Positions 1-7,116 of a DNA stretch of 10,597 nt are shown here, piece after piece. Numbering within the stretch: position 1 is the stretch's first letter; each line of letters begins with the position of its first letter. Source of the stretch: JBEISR01 sp044337705 (GTDB taxonomy: Bacteria; Planctomycetota; Planctomycetia; Pirellulales; Pirellulaceae); contig JBIINB010000143.1 of the NCBI GenBank assembly GCA_044337705.1, positions 1 through 10,597 on the forward strand, given 5' to 3'. A program made the translations under genes and the position numbers. A model generated the notes under the pieces. That model had not been told where the DNA came from and made no database searches. It was given only the letters and a program-made list of their open reading frames with translations.

Positions 1-1297
1 TGACACCATACAGTCGCTGCATGGTCGAGAAAACGCCATCGATCAACACGCGATCCAGTTCGAAGTAGGCCTTCAGCTGGTTGTCGTCGACCTGGTACTT
101 TTTCTGTCGGACCTTTTCAGCGTAATGCTCCCAGTCCCAGGGCATCAGCGGATGGTTGGCCCCCTCCTCTCGCATCACCGCTTCGATCTCCGAAGCTTCC
201 TGCTTCGTTTTGGCAACCACCTGAGGCACCAGATCGCGAAGCATCTGGAAGGCCGCCTCCGGCTTCTTGGCCATCTGATTCTCCAGCGCATAGGCGGCAT
301 GGTTGGGATAGCCAAGCAATCGGGCTCGCTGTGCCCGCAATGCCGCCATCTTGAGCACCAGAGGACGGGTGTCGATCCCTCCCTGTTCCCCCATCCCGCG
401 ACGGGCAGAGGCTTCCCAGACGCGCTGCCGCAAGGCTCGATTCTTCAGCGAGATCAGGATCGGTTGCCGGGTGGTGTTGGTGATCGCCAGCAGGTACTTA
501 TCCTGAAGCCCCCGTTCCTGGGCAGCCGCTTTCGCTGCAGCGATCTCACCTTCCCCCAGCCCCTCCAGATCTTCCAGCTTGTCGACGACCACCGATCGTT
601 CTTTGGTCAGCGCCAGCAGTTTGTTCTGGAACTCCGTGGCCAGCGACGAGAGCTCCTCGTTGATGGCGCGGATCTTCGTCTGGGCCGCTTCATCCAGCGG
701 CGCCCCAGCGCGCACGAACGCTTCGTACTGCTCCTTGAGCAACCTGGCAGGTTCCTCGGCCAGATCGAGATCCTCGCGAGCTTCCCACAACCGGCGGACC
801 CGATCGAACAGTTTGCGATCGAGCAGGATGTTATCGGAGTGTGCGGCCAGACGAGGCGCAATCTGCTCCTCGATCTCCTGCAGCTTGGGATCGGTGTTCG
901 AAGAGGTGAGATTGAAAAAGACAGCTGCAACCCGCTTGAGGATCGCCCCCGATTTCTCCATCGCCACCAGCGTGTTGTCCATCGTCGGCTCCGCCGGATC
1001 GTTGGCGATCGCCGCCATTTGCTCCAGTTGCTGCGTCATCCCCGCCTCAAAGGCCGGCAGATAGTCTTCAGGAAGTACGTTGCCGAAGTCTGGGGTTTCC
1101 AGCGGCAGGGCACTGGGCTTGAGGAAGGGGTTGTCGCGCACAGTGGTGATCCATCGAGTGTTGGAGCTGGCAGAAGGGGAATCGGACGTGGGGGGCTGGT
1201 GGGCTGGCAATCCTTCGGCCAGGATCCAACCGATCGCTGCCGACGCAATGGCCGGCATCGCGCTGGCCAGAAGGGGACCCAAGCATCTTCGATACAT
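1..1297 (-). CDS. dcp: Peptidyl-dipeptidase Dcp (M3 family metallopeptidase), N-terminal 432 codons, cut by window edge
   Basis: This gene has no stop inside the window; it starts at ATG 1297-1295 and runs off the left edge. The translation follows the N-terminal half of Dcp as I remember it: NPFL at residues 56-59, then a stretch with TMDNTLVAMEKSG, VFFNLTSSNTD, ITNTTRQP, a MAKKPEAAF motif, PWDWEHYAEKVR and AYFELDRVL near the cut. In this family these helices cover the substrate channel. The zinc-binding HExxH lies in the missing C-terminal part, so catalytic competence cannot be judged. Dcp removes dipeptides from the C-terminus of peptides. About 55 residues precede the usual start of the family; they include MYRRC followed by a hydrophobic, Ala-rich segment (about 6-28) that looks like a signal peptide or membrane anchor, so export is likely. 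An AGGAAG-like ribosome site lies just upstream. It sits 62 bases behind the oxidoreductase gene on the same strand and may be co-transcribed. The family call is secure; the exact start is less so. Confidence 0.93.
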   Translation of the reverse strand, partial: MYRRCLGPLLASAMPAIASAAIGWILAEGLPAHQPPTSDSPSASSNTRWITTVRDNPFLKPSALPLETPDFGNVLPEDYLPAFEAGMTQQLEQMAAIANDPAEPTMDNTLVAMEKSGAILKRVAAVFFNLTSSNTDPKLQEIEEQIAPRLAAHSDNILLDRKLFDRVRRLWEAREDLDLAEEPARLLKEQYEAFVRAGAPLDEAAQTKIRAINEELSSLATEFQNKLLALTKERSVVVDKLEDLEGLGEGEIAAAKAAAQERGLQDKYLLAITNTTRQPILISLKNRALRQRVWEASARRGMGEQGGIDTRPLVLKMAALRAQRARLLGYPNHAAYALENQMAKKPEAAFQMLRDLVPQVVAKTKQEASEIEAVMREEGANHPLMPWDWEHYAEKVRQKKYQVDDNQLKAYFELDRVLIDGVFSTMQRLYGV

Positions 1298-1359
1298 CGC
1301 TTTGGCTTCCTGCTTGACGGACAAAAGAAACAACGGTGCAGTGAGAACCGCAACTCAGA

Positions 1360-3441
1360 TCAGTCGCCAGTGATCTGGGACTTCTGGGCATCCGCAAGGC
1401 TCGCTGCGACACGCTCCAAACCGTTCATCATAGCGTCTGTCGCCGGCCGGACCGAAACGACAGGATTTCCAAAGGTGCTCCCTCCACCCAGGTCCGTCAG
1501 CCGCTCACTGGTCAGATCGTTGAGGCTCTTTCGGTCGGGCGCCAGTTTAGGCCACCATTGGCCGAGCGCGATCAGCGTTCCGGGCTGGCCTTCCGGCTGA
1601 ACCAACGCCTGCCGAAGAATGCTTCCATGGGGCGATCGAATCTCGACCATCTGCAGATGCTCCACCCCCAGCGGTCGGGCGTCGTCGGGATGAAGCAGCA
1701 CACGCGGCTGACCGCCTGCCATGCGAAGAATACTCTCGACGTTGCCCATCGTCGTATTGACCAGAAAGTCCCCTGGTGGCGAGATCAATCGCAGCGGGTA
1801 TGTGGCATCTGGCTGGACCTGAAAATCGAGTTGCTTGGGTGGTGGGGCGAAGCGGATTTTTCGATCTGGAAAATGGCTTCCTTCGGCGTAGGGCAGATAC
1901 GGATCGGGGAGGTTCAGCCGCACGCTTCCCTCCCGCTCCAGCCGCTCGAAGGTGATCCCCTGGAGAAATGGGTGATCGCTGGCGAGGAAGCTTTCTGCGA
2001 TCTGTCGGGGCGTCCAGGAGAAAACTGGATCGGTCAGGCCAAGACGTTTGGCCAACTGCTGAAAGAACCAGCTGTTCGGACGAGCTTGGCCACGCGGGGG
2101 GACTACCGGATCGGCCCATTGAAGATAGTAGTGACCATACGACGTGTAGAGGTCGGGATGTTCAAGGAAGGTGGTCGCCGGAAGCAGCCAGTCGGCATAG
2201 TCGGCCGAGTCGGTTTGGAAATGCTCAAGCACCACTGTGAAGAGGTCCTCGCGAGCCAGCCCCTGGCGGACACGGGAGGAATCGGGTGCGACGGCCGCCG
2301 GGTTGCAATTGAAGATGAACAACCCGCGGATGGTCACTGGATCGGCCAATAATTCACTGGCCAGGCGATTCATGTTGAGGTGCCGGGCATCGGGCCGGCG
2401 CAAGTGAAGTCCGGTGGCGATATGGCGATTCAGGTGAAAGGCGCCACTGGTCGACAGCACCGCACCTCCCCCACGCTTTTTCCAGGCGCCGGTGATCGCC
2501 GGCAGCAGGGTGATCGCTCGCAGCGCATTGCCTCCTCCTTCATTCCGTGTCATCCCATAGCCGACCTTGATGAAACTGCAGGAGGATTTCCCATACAGTT
2601 CGATCCAGCGCTGAAGCGACTCCATCGGTACATTGCAGTAGCGGGCGGTTCGATCCAGCGGCCAGGCACTGCAGGCTTCGCGAAAATCTTCCCAACCGTC
2701 AGCGAATTGATCGAGGTATGCTTGGTCGACCAATCCTCGTTCGATCAAGGCATTGGCCCAGCCAAGTGCCAGGGCAGCATCGGTGCCTACCCGCACCGAC
2801 CAATGCTCGTCGGCAAACCGACTGGTTTCGTTCCGATAAGGGTCGATGTGGAGGATTCGAGCTCCGCGCCGCCGCGCTTCCTTGAGGATCGGCGCCAGAT
2901 GGGAGTTGCTGCGAAGCAGGTGAATCCCCCACAGAATGATGCACCGCGCCTCGACCAGATCCTCCGGCGGCGGACCAACCTTGGCCGGGCCATAATTGGC
3001 TTCCCAGGCAACGCCGCCCGTCGATGCACAGATCGTCTGATCTAGCTCCAGGGCACCGATCCCGCGAAACAAGACGAGAGGATAGGACCCCTCCAGCAAT
3101 CCCATCGTGCCGGCGTAATGGTAGGGAAGAATCGACTGGCCACCATGGCGATGAAGGATCTCTTTGGTACGATCGGCGATAGCGTCGAGCGCTTCCTCCC
3201 AGGTGGCGGGAACAAATTTCCCCTCTCCCTTGCGACCCACCCGACGCATCGGAACCAGCAGCCGGTCGGGATGCTCCTGGCGCTCCGGATAACGCGCCGT
3301 CTTCACGCAGGCAAAGCCCCGTGTCATCGGATGTGCGGGATCCCCCTGAAGATCGACCACCTTGCCTTGATCGACTGTGATTCGCAGCGAGCAAGTGTCC
3401 GGGCAATCGAGCGCGCAGACGCTGCGCAAATACTGCTTCAT
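1360..3441 (-). CDS. Molybdopterin-dependent oxidoreductase with N-terminal 4Fe-4S domain (BisC / YoaE-like)
   Basis: A 693-residue protein of the DMSO-reductase superfamily. Residues 9-45 carry C9-x3-C13-x3-C17-x27-C45, the 4Fe-4S cluster motif of the molybdopterin Fe4S domain, starting with CALDCPDTC. A molybdopterin domain follows; TICAST places Cys138 where formate dehydrogenase H and NapA carry their (seleno)cysteine Mo ligand. HIDPYRNETSRFADEHWSVRVGTDAALALGWANA (about 198-231) is the typical MGD-binding segment, and the C-terminal part from about residue 580 (the PLRLISPPGDFLVNTT region) is the dinucleotide-binding domain. The start MKQYLRS is chosen because homology begins there and AGAGAAG lies just upstream; the frame stays open for 151 more codons upstream but without recognisable protein. 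No Tat signal is visible, so a cytoplasmic enzyme is likely. The substrate cannot be read from the sequence; no electron-transfer partner subunit is adjacent. dcp follows on the same strand. Confidence 0.9.
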   Translation of the reverse strand: MKQYLRSVCALDCPDTCSLRITVDQGKVVDLQGDPAHPMTRGFACVKTARYPERQEHPDRLLVPMRRVGRKGEGKFVPATWEEALDAIADRTKEILHRHGGQSILPYHYAGTMGLLEGSYPLVLFRGIGALELDQTICASTGGVAWEANYGPAKVGPPPEDLVEARCIILWGIHLLRSNSHLAPILKEARRRGARILHIDPYRNETSRFADEHWSVRVGTDAALALGWANALIERGLVDQAYLDQFADGWEDFREACSAWPLDRTARYCNVPMESLQRWIELYGKSSCSFIKVGYGMTRNEGGGNALRAITLLPAITGAWKKRGGGAVLSTSGAFHLNRHIATGLHLRRPDARHLNMNRLASELLADPVTIRGLFIFNCNPAAVAPDSSRVRQGLAREDLFTVVLEHFQTDSADYADWLLPATTFLEHPDLYTSYGHYYLQWADPVVPPRGQARPNSWFFQQLAKRLGLTDPVFSWTPRQIAESFLASDHPFLQGITFERLEREGSVRLNLPDPYLPYAEGSHFPDRKIRFAPPPKQLDFQVQPDATYPLRLISPPGDFLVNTTMGNVESILRMAGGQPRVLLHPDDARPLGVEHLQMVEIRSPHGSILRQALVQPEGQPGTLIALGQWWPKLAPDRKSLNDLTSERLTDLGGGSTFGNPVVSVRPATDAMMNGLERVAASLADAQKSQITGD

Positions 3442-3908
3442 CGCTTCTCTGCCAGATTCGTGATTCGTGCAGTTACCTACCGCTTGGTCGCCATGGCCAA
3501 TCGTCGAAGGGAAATCTGCCATTTTTTGATCGGTGCAGCCCCCCCTCACAGCGTCTCCCGATCCGTTCCCGGTTTGCGCGGCGCGGTGACAAGTCCCCAC
3601 CGCTCGCCATTCTAGCCAACGCGTCGGTGGCCGAAGGTGCAGCACCCCCGCCAAATCGATACGATCCCTTTTCCGATCGAAGCCCAAGGGGAAGAGGGTT
3701 GGCCCGAATTCGGCGGGAACTCTCGATCGGAAGGGGGTCGCAAGAGCCTTGCTGGATAATTTCTCGCAGGATTGGTCCCCGCATGGGGTTGGGGTTGATA
3801 CACTCAGAAAATCGTGCTGAGCCAACTGTCTGGACGGCTCGATGGCTCGCCTCGATCCCCCATGGATCGCCAGGACCGATCGCAGATCTACCACCGATGC
3901 AGAGGAAC
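3442..3908. other. Intergenic region between divergent oxidoreductase and rhomboid genes
   Basis: About 470 bases separate the two divergent starts and must contain both promoters. Long frames are open on both strands here, but their translations are Arg/Pro-rich with no recognisable domain, so I treat them as compositional. A GATAAT resembling a -10 box occurs at 3755-3760 on the plus strand without a convincing -35. No strong hairpin, repeat or RNA gene was seen. Confidence 0.4.
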
Positions 3909-4502
3909 ATGTCGAACACTCCCCTGAAAAAAGAAATCTCCATCGTCCTCGGGTTCATCGCCTGCCTTTGGGTTGTCTGGCTGGCCGACCTGTTGCTTCC
4001 TGGCAGCTTCAATGGCTGGGGCATCACCCCAAGGACGATTGGTGGACTGCCCGGGATTCTGCTTTCCCCTTTCCTTCACCAAGGAATCCTGCATCTGATC
4101 AGCAACACGATCCCGCTGGCAGTGTTGCTGGTGCTCTTGGCAGGATCTCGCTCCCATGGCGAAGTGACTGCGGTAGCCATCGCATTGCTGGGGGGGCTTC
4201 TCCTGTGGCTCTTTGGGCGTCCCTCGACTCATATCGGCGCCAGCCTCCTGGTCTACGGGCTGATTTCCTACCTGATCGTCTCGGGATTTCTAGAACGCAA
4301 GATGCTGCTGATGGCTGTCAGCCTGCTGGTGCTCTTTCTCTATGGTGGCACCTTGCTCTTTGGCATGATCCCCTCCCTTGGGTCGCACGTCTCCTGGGAA
4401 GGGCATCTGTTGGGAGCGGTTGCCGGGGTGGTGGTCGCCTATCTCCAGCATCGGCCTAGCGACAAGAACCCAAGCGATCTACTGCAGCCGCCGGAGGCGT
4501 GA
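3909..4502 (+). CDS. Rhomboid family intramembrane serine protease
   Basis: A 197-residue, almost entirely hydrophobic protein with about six membrane segments. The catalytic features are present in order: HLISN (His62, Asn66) in the second membrane segment, the serine motif HIGASLLVYG with Ser112, and the general base in SWEGHLLGAVAG (His166). Rhomboids cut membrane-embedded substrates within or next to the transmembrane helix; the substrate here is unknown. The residue after the catalytic serine is Leu, whereas the frequent motif is GASG; the general GxSx pattern is kept. The start is uncertain: ATG 3909 is preceded by AGAGGA at only two bases distance, and ATG 3897 in the same frame would add four residues; neither has a well-placed ribosome site. 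The frame remains open further upstream. It converges with the CYTH gene, 44 bases apart. Confidence 0.88.
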   Translation: MSNTPLKKEISIVLGFIACLWVVWLADLLLPGSFNGWGITPRTIGGLPGILLSPFLHQGILHLISNTIPLAVLLVLLAGSRSHGEVTAVAIALLGGLLLWLFGRPSTHIGASLLVYGLISYLIVSGFLERKMLLMAVSLLVLFLYGGTLLFGMIPSLGSHVSWEGHLLGAVAGVVVAYLQHRPSDKNPSDLLQPPEA

Positions 4503-4546
4503 GAAAGGGATCGCAATTGGCATGACAAGGTTTATTGGCCAAGTTG

Positions 4547-5146
4547 CTATTGGCTAGTATGAGCATCGCGATCCAGCAGCATCCCCAGATAGCTGCGGGT
4601 GATGGGGTGATCCAGACCGAGGAAGCTGGCCAGTGATGCGATCTGCTTTTCGGCCAGCGCGCGGTCTTCCAGCGAATGGACCAGCAGTTCGATCTCCACA
4701 AAACACCCCAACTGGTCGACCTGGTCCCGCGCAAGCGTGAAGGTCTGGTTCTGGTGCACCACCCGCCATGTGCGTCGGGTCTTGCTGACTTGCCGAGCAA
4801 CCTCGAAGCCAAGGGACTGCAAGATCGTCTGCCATCCCTCGACCGTGCCCGCCGCCAGCGGCAGTTCCACCTCCGGCCTGGTCTTCATCCCTCCTGGCAA
4901 CCGCGCCCCTTTGTAGGTGACGACGGCATCTTGATCGATCGCGCGAATGCGAAACGCTTCGTCGGTCGTGCGGAAGTCTCGGCAGGGATGGCGCCAGTAG
5001 GTATCGACCTGCCTTTGTACCGCCAGCTCCGTCGCCTCCAGCCCCCTCAGTCGCTCCATCCACCGCTCTGTGCCATCGACTGCATACTTCTGCTCGACTT
5101 CCCAACAACTCGAATGAGGATAGGATGAATCGGATGGGTGGCTCAT
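4547..5146 (-). CDS. cyaB: CYTH-domain protein, class IV adenylate cyclase / CyaB-like
   Basis: A 199-residue single-domain protein. The signature ExExK is E16-V-E18-Q-K20 near the N-terminus. The other charged strands of the CYTH tunnel follow in order: FRIR (Arg66, Arg68), TYKG (Lys79), RPEVEL (Arg90, Glu92, Glu94), KTRRTW (Arg124/125) and CFVEIEL (Glu151, Glu153), ending with the SYLGMLL helix typical of CyaB-like proteins. CYTH enzymes bind triphosphates with divalent metals; members make cAMP, hydrolyse thiamine triphosphate or hydrolyse inorganic triphosphate, and the sequence alone does not decide among these. The ATG at 5146-5144 gives MSHPSDSS; a frame extension to 5233 would overlap the divergent thioredoxin gene and contains nothing conserved. 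Only a weak GAAGAAAG ribosome-like site is present. It shares a 45-base intergenic space with the divergent tlpA-like gene. Confidence 0.87.
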   Translation of the reverse strand: MSHPSDSSYPHSSCWEVEQKYAVDGTERWMERLRGLEATELAVQRQVDTYWRHPCRDFRTTDEAFRIRAIDQDAVVTYKGARLPGGMKTRPEVELPLAAGTVEGWQTILQSLGFEVARQVSKTRRTWRVVHQNQTFTLARDQVDQLGCFVEIELLVHSLEDRALAEKQIASLASFLGLDHPITRSYLGMLLDRDAHTSQ

Positions 5147-5191
5147 GTTGGTCGAATCTTTCTTCGCAGGCAGTAACAGGTAGAGACAATC

Positions 5192-5875
5192 GTGGAAACC
5201 GGCGATACGACTGCAGCAGGAACTTCGAAGCAAACTTCAGATCCTTCTCCCGACGGTTGGCGGGAGCCGAGCGGATCGCGGAAACTGCTGTCGCTGGGAC
5301 CACTGCTGGTTTTAGCGATTCCAATGCTGCTTGGAGTCCTTTTTCTGGTCTGGCTGGGGCGGGATCGAGCGACGATCCTGGGGAGCCATTTTCAGGATTA
5401 TGACCTCCAAGCTCTGATTGCAAACGGGCCTGTCTCCGAAGGCAGCAGACTCGATCTAGCATCGCTCCAGGGAAAATTGGTGATCTTGCATTTCTGGGGA
5501 ACGTGGTGTCCTCCGTGCCGCATGGAGTATCCCGAAGTCAGTCGCTGCATGGAAGATTATTTGAACGACTCGGACGTTTTGTTTCTCAACGTATCCTGCT
5601 CGCCCGGTGTGGAAAAGGATTTGAAAGAACTGCGGACGGCGACCGAGCAGTTTTTCAAGGACGGCCAGATCGGCAATCGATTTCCAATCTACTGCGATCC
5701 GACAGCATTCACTCGCGTGCAACTGGCCAATCGCCTGGGCAACGGTGGATTTGCTTATCCATCGACCTTTGTGATCGATCCCGAGGGGATTGTCCGGGAA
5801 GCGTGGCGTGGCACGATTACGGTCGGGGAGTTGCGGGGAGTGATCGCCAAGTATCGCAAGCGTCCTCAGAGCTGA
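5192..5875 (+). CDS. Membrane-anchored TlpA/ResA-like thioredoxin-fold protein
   Basis: A 227-residue protein with a GTG start. Residues 1-31 are hydrophilic and cytoplasmic in type, 32-55 form one transmembrane helix (LLSLGPLLVLAIPMLLGVLF...), and the rest is a thioredoxin fold facing the periplasm. The redox site is WCPPC with Cys106 and Cys109, preceded by LVILHFWGT; the cis-proline loop is seen as AYPSTFVID. The layout matches the TlpA/ResA/CcmG group, which reduces disulfides in the periplasm, often for cytochrome c maturation or metalloprotein assembly. The unusual start is supported by the membrane helix needing an upstream start and by GGTAGAG a few bases before the GTG. No ccm genes lie next to it, so the client is unknown. 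A micro-ORF overlaps its stop codon as TGATG. Confidence 0.9.
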   Translation: METGDTTAAGTSKQTSDPSPDGWREPSGSRKLLSLGPLLVLAIPMLLGVLFLVWLGRDRATILGSHFQDYDLQALIANGPVSEGSRLDLASLQGKLVILHFWGTWCPPCRMEYPEVSRCMEDYLNDSDVLFLNVSCSPGVEKDLKELRTATEQFFKDGQIGNRFPIYCDPTAFTRVQLANRLGNGGFAYPSTFVIDPEGIVREAWRGTITVGELRGVIAKYRKRPQS

Positions 5876-5955
5876 TGAGCGAACCCAGGAAGTCCAAAGC
5901 CGATCCCAGCAAGTGGCTCTGCCTGCGCTGCGGGTTGGTGTTGGTTGAGCGATGA
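5875..5955 (+). CDS. Candidate 26-residue CxxC micro-protein coupled to the thioredoxin gene
   Basis: The ATG at 5875-5877 shares its A with the TGA stop (5873-5875) of the thioredoxin gene, an arrangement typical of translational coupling. The 26 codons give a basic N-terminus (MSEPRKSK), then KWLCLRCGLVLVER and a TGA stop. The CLRC pair looks like half of a zinc ribbon or a small redox site. It might be a genuine small protein, the truncated start of a longer zinc-ribbon protein cut off by the repeat region that begins about 40 bases later, or a chance frame. I recognise no family with certainty. The coupling geometry and the clean CxxC favour a real product, but with only 26 codons the coding evidence is thin. 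Confidence 0.42.
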   Translation: MSEPRKSKADPSKWLCLRCGLVLVER

Positions 5956-5972
5956 AGGCGCGGCCAACCGGC

Positions 5973-5988
5973 CGGTAGCGCACTACCG
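5973..5988. other. Short perfect hairpin before the tandem repeats
   Basis: CGGTAG-CGCA-CTACCG forms a perfect 6-bp stem with a 4-base loop. No T-run follows, so it is not a standard intrinsic terminator. It lies 17 bases after the micro-ORF stop and just before the first repeat unit, and could be part of the same repeat element or stabilise the 3' end of the upstream transcript. Confidence 0.4.
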
Positions 5989-6074
5989 CAGAGTAAGAAC
6001 CGGCACGTTAGCGTATTTCGGCGTAGTCTTTAGCATCTACGGCAAGAGTTAGCACTTCCGCTTGCGTCTGGTAG

Positions 6075-6100
6075 CCACCATCGCCAGATGGTGGATTTTT
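6075..6100 (+). terminator. Intrinsic-terminator hairpin in repeat unit 1
   Basis: CCACCATC-GCCA-GATGGTGG is a perfect 8-bp stem (6075-6094) with a 4-base loop, followed after one A by five T (6096-6100). Its orientation would end transcripts coming from the thioredoxin gene. The minus strand lacks the T-run. Confidence 0.7.
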
Positions 6101-6221
6101 AGGCCATCAACTTTGCGTTACACGGAACCGGATGGCAGATTAAGAACCGGCGCGCTAGCGTATTTCGGCGTAGTCTTTAGCATCTACGGCAAGAGCTAGC
6201 ACTTCCGCTTGCGTCTGGTAG

Positions 6222-6247
6222 CCACCATCGCCAGATGGTGGATTTTT
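6222..6247 (+). terminator. Intrinsic-terminator hairpin in repeat unit 2
   Basis: An exact second copy of the 8-bp-stem hairpin (6222-6241) plus TTTTT (6243-6247), 147 bases downstream of the first, giving tandem terminators in the same orientation. Confidence 0.7.
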
Positions 6248-6353
6248 AGGCCATCAACTTTGCGTTACACGGAACCGGATGGCAGATTAAGAACCGGCAC
6301 GTTAGCGCATTTCGGCGTAGGGTTACGCAGCAGATTCGGATCGGTTCTCAATG

Positions 6354-6385
6354 AAAAAAGCCCCTTCCGAAGAAGAGGCTTTTGT
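6354..6385 (-). terminator. Strong intrinsic terminator of the peroxiredoxin gene (possibly bidirectional)
   Basis: AAAAGCCCCTTC (6356-6367) pairs with GAAGAGGCTTTT (6372-6383), a 12-bp stem with one mismatch around a CGAA loop. On the minus strand the hairpin is followed by six T (6359-6354), the expected layout about 35 bases past the peroxiredoxin stop. The plus strand also ends in TTTT, so it may stop readthrough from both sides. Confidence 0.85.
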
Positions 6386-6419
6386 GTCGAATCGAAGGAG
6401 ACAATCGGGTCGCAATCGA

Positions 6420-7013
6420 CTACGACTTGTATTCCTTGTTGAAAAATTCCTTGCTGCCCGAGACAGTTGGCTTGATCGTGTTTTTGCCCTGCTTCCAGTC
6501 GGCTGGGCAGACTTCGCCATTCTTCTCGAAGTACTGAAGCGCCTGAACCATTCGCAGCGCTTCATCAACACTGCGCCCCAGAGGCAGGTCGTTGATCACC
6601 TGGTGCCGAACGACGCCATCCTTGTCGATCAGGAACAGACCTCGCAGCGCCACCGCCTCTCCGACCAGGCAGTCATAATCCCGCGCAATCTGCTTGCTGA
6701 GATCAGCTACCAACGGGTAGGTGACATTGCCGATACCACCCTCGGTTCGCGGCGTGTTCCGCCACGCCAAGTGCGAATAGTGGCTGTCGACGCTGACGCC
6801 GATGATCTGGGTGTTGAGGGCCTGGAATTCTGACTCCCGGTCTGAAAAAGCGATGATTTCGGTCGGGCAGACGAAGGTGAAATCGAGCGGATAGAAGAAA
6901 AGGAGGACATACTTGCCACGGTACTGCCCCAGCGACAATTCCTTGAAAGTCCCATCGGGCATCACCGATTGGGCCTTGAAATCGGGAGCAGGTTTCTGAA
7001 CCAAAACAGCCAT
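6420..7013 (-). CDS. Typical 2-Cys peroxiredoxin (AhpC/Prx1 type)
   Basis: A 197-residue peroxidase that reduces hydrogen peroxide and organic hydroperoxides in the cytoplasm. The peroxidatic cysteine is Cys49 in FYPLDFTFVCPTEI; the resolving cysteine is Cys169 in GEVCPADW; Arg124 (ALRGLFLID) fits the conserved active-site arginine and Thr46 the catalytic threonine. GGIG at 92-95 corresponds to the GGLG motif of over-oxidation-sensitive enzymes, and the C-terminal tail EFFNKEYKS lies where those enzymes carry YF, so sensitivity to peroxide is plausible but not certain. The ATG at 7013-7011 is fixed by a well-placed AAGGAG (complement of 7020-7025), six bases upstream. The frame is open much further upstream but only because of composition. 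Reductant could be a thioredoxin system; no ahpF is present. Its terminator lies at 6354-6385. Confidence 0.96.
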   Translation of the reverse strand: MAVLVQKPAPDFKAQSVMPDGTFKELSLGQYRGKYVLLFFYPLDFTFVCPTEIIAFSDRESEFQALNTQIIGVSVDSHYSHLAWRNTPRTEGGIGNVTYPLVADLSKQIARDYDCLVGEAVALRGLFLIDKDGVVRHQVINDLPLGRSVDEALRMVQALQYFEKNGEVCPADWKQGKNTIKPTVSGSKEFFNKEYKS

Positions 7014-7116
7014 GAAAGACTCCTTGATGGAATACTCAGGTGAATTCATCCCGGTGCGCTGGGTCGCAACCCAGGACTCGCCCATCGGGGGCTTCGATCT
7101 TCTTTTTGCACTCGGG

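Larger units (their letters stand above)
5994..6320. repeat. Tandem direct repeat: two 147-bp units plus a 33-bp partial third unit
   Basis: Unit 1 is 5994-6140 and unit 2 is 6141-6287, each beginning TAAGAACCGG and ending GATGGCAGAT. They have identical length and differ at three positions only, all transitions (A6005/G6152, T6008/C6155, T6049/C6196). A third copy starts at 6288 and matches for about 33 bases, with one change, before diverging. Each unit contains a terminator-type hairpin. The units contain no GATC, which is very common elsewhere in the window, suggesting a different origin or function. No open frame runs through them and no protein is suggested. The array lies between the convergent thioredoxin and peroxiredoxin genes. 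Confidence 0.95.

Noticed and set aside
125..1600. A 491-codon plus-strand open frame over the peptidase gene
   Set aside because: It lies antisense to a clear Dcp coding sequence, has a low-complexity Arg/Gly/Gln-rich translation, and is open only because GC-rich sequence lacks stops.
3442..3894. A 151-codon open extension upstream of the oxidoreductase start
   Set aside because: The extra residues show no domain or signal, are rich in Arg/Pro/Ser, and the family N-terminus with its first Fe-S cysteine begins at MKQYLRSVC, preceded by a ribosome-like site.
5147..5233. Longer N-terminus for the CYTH protein
   Set aside because: It would overlap the divergent thioredoxin start, and the conserved ExExK strand lies near the N-terminus when the ATG at 5146 is used.
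5994..6320. CRISPR array
   Set aside because: The repeats are directly adjacent 147-bp units without spacers, and no cas genes are present.
6209..6442. A 77-codon frame beginning in repeat unit 2
   Set aside because: In unit 1 the same frame is closed by a TAG, the translation has no known features, and it runs through the strong terminator at 6354-6385.
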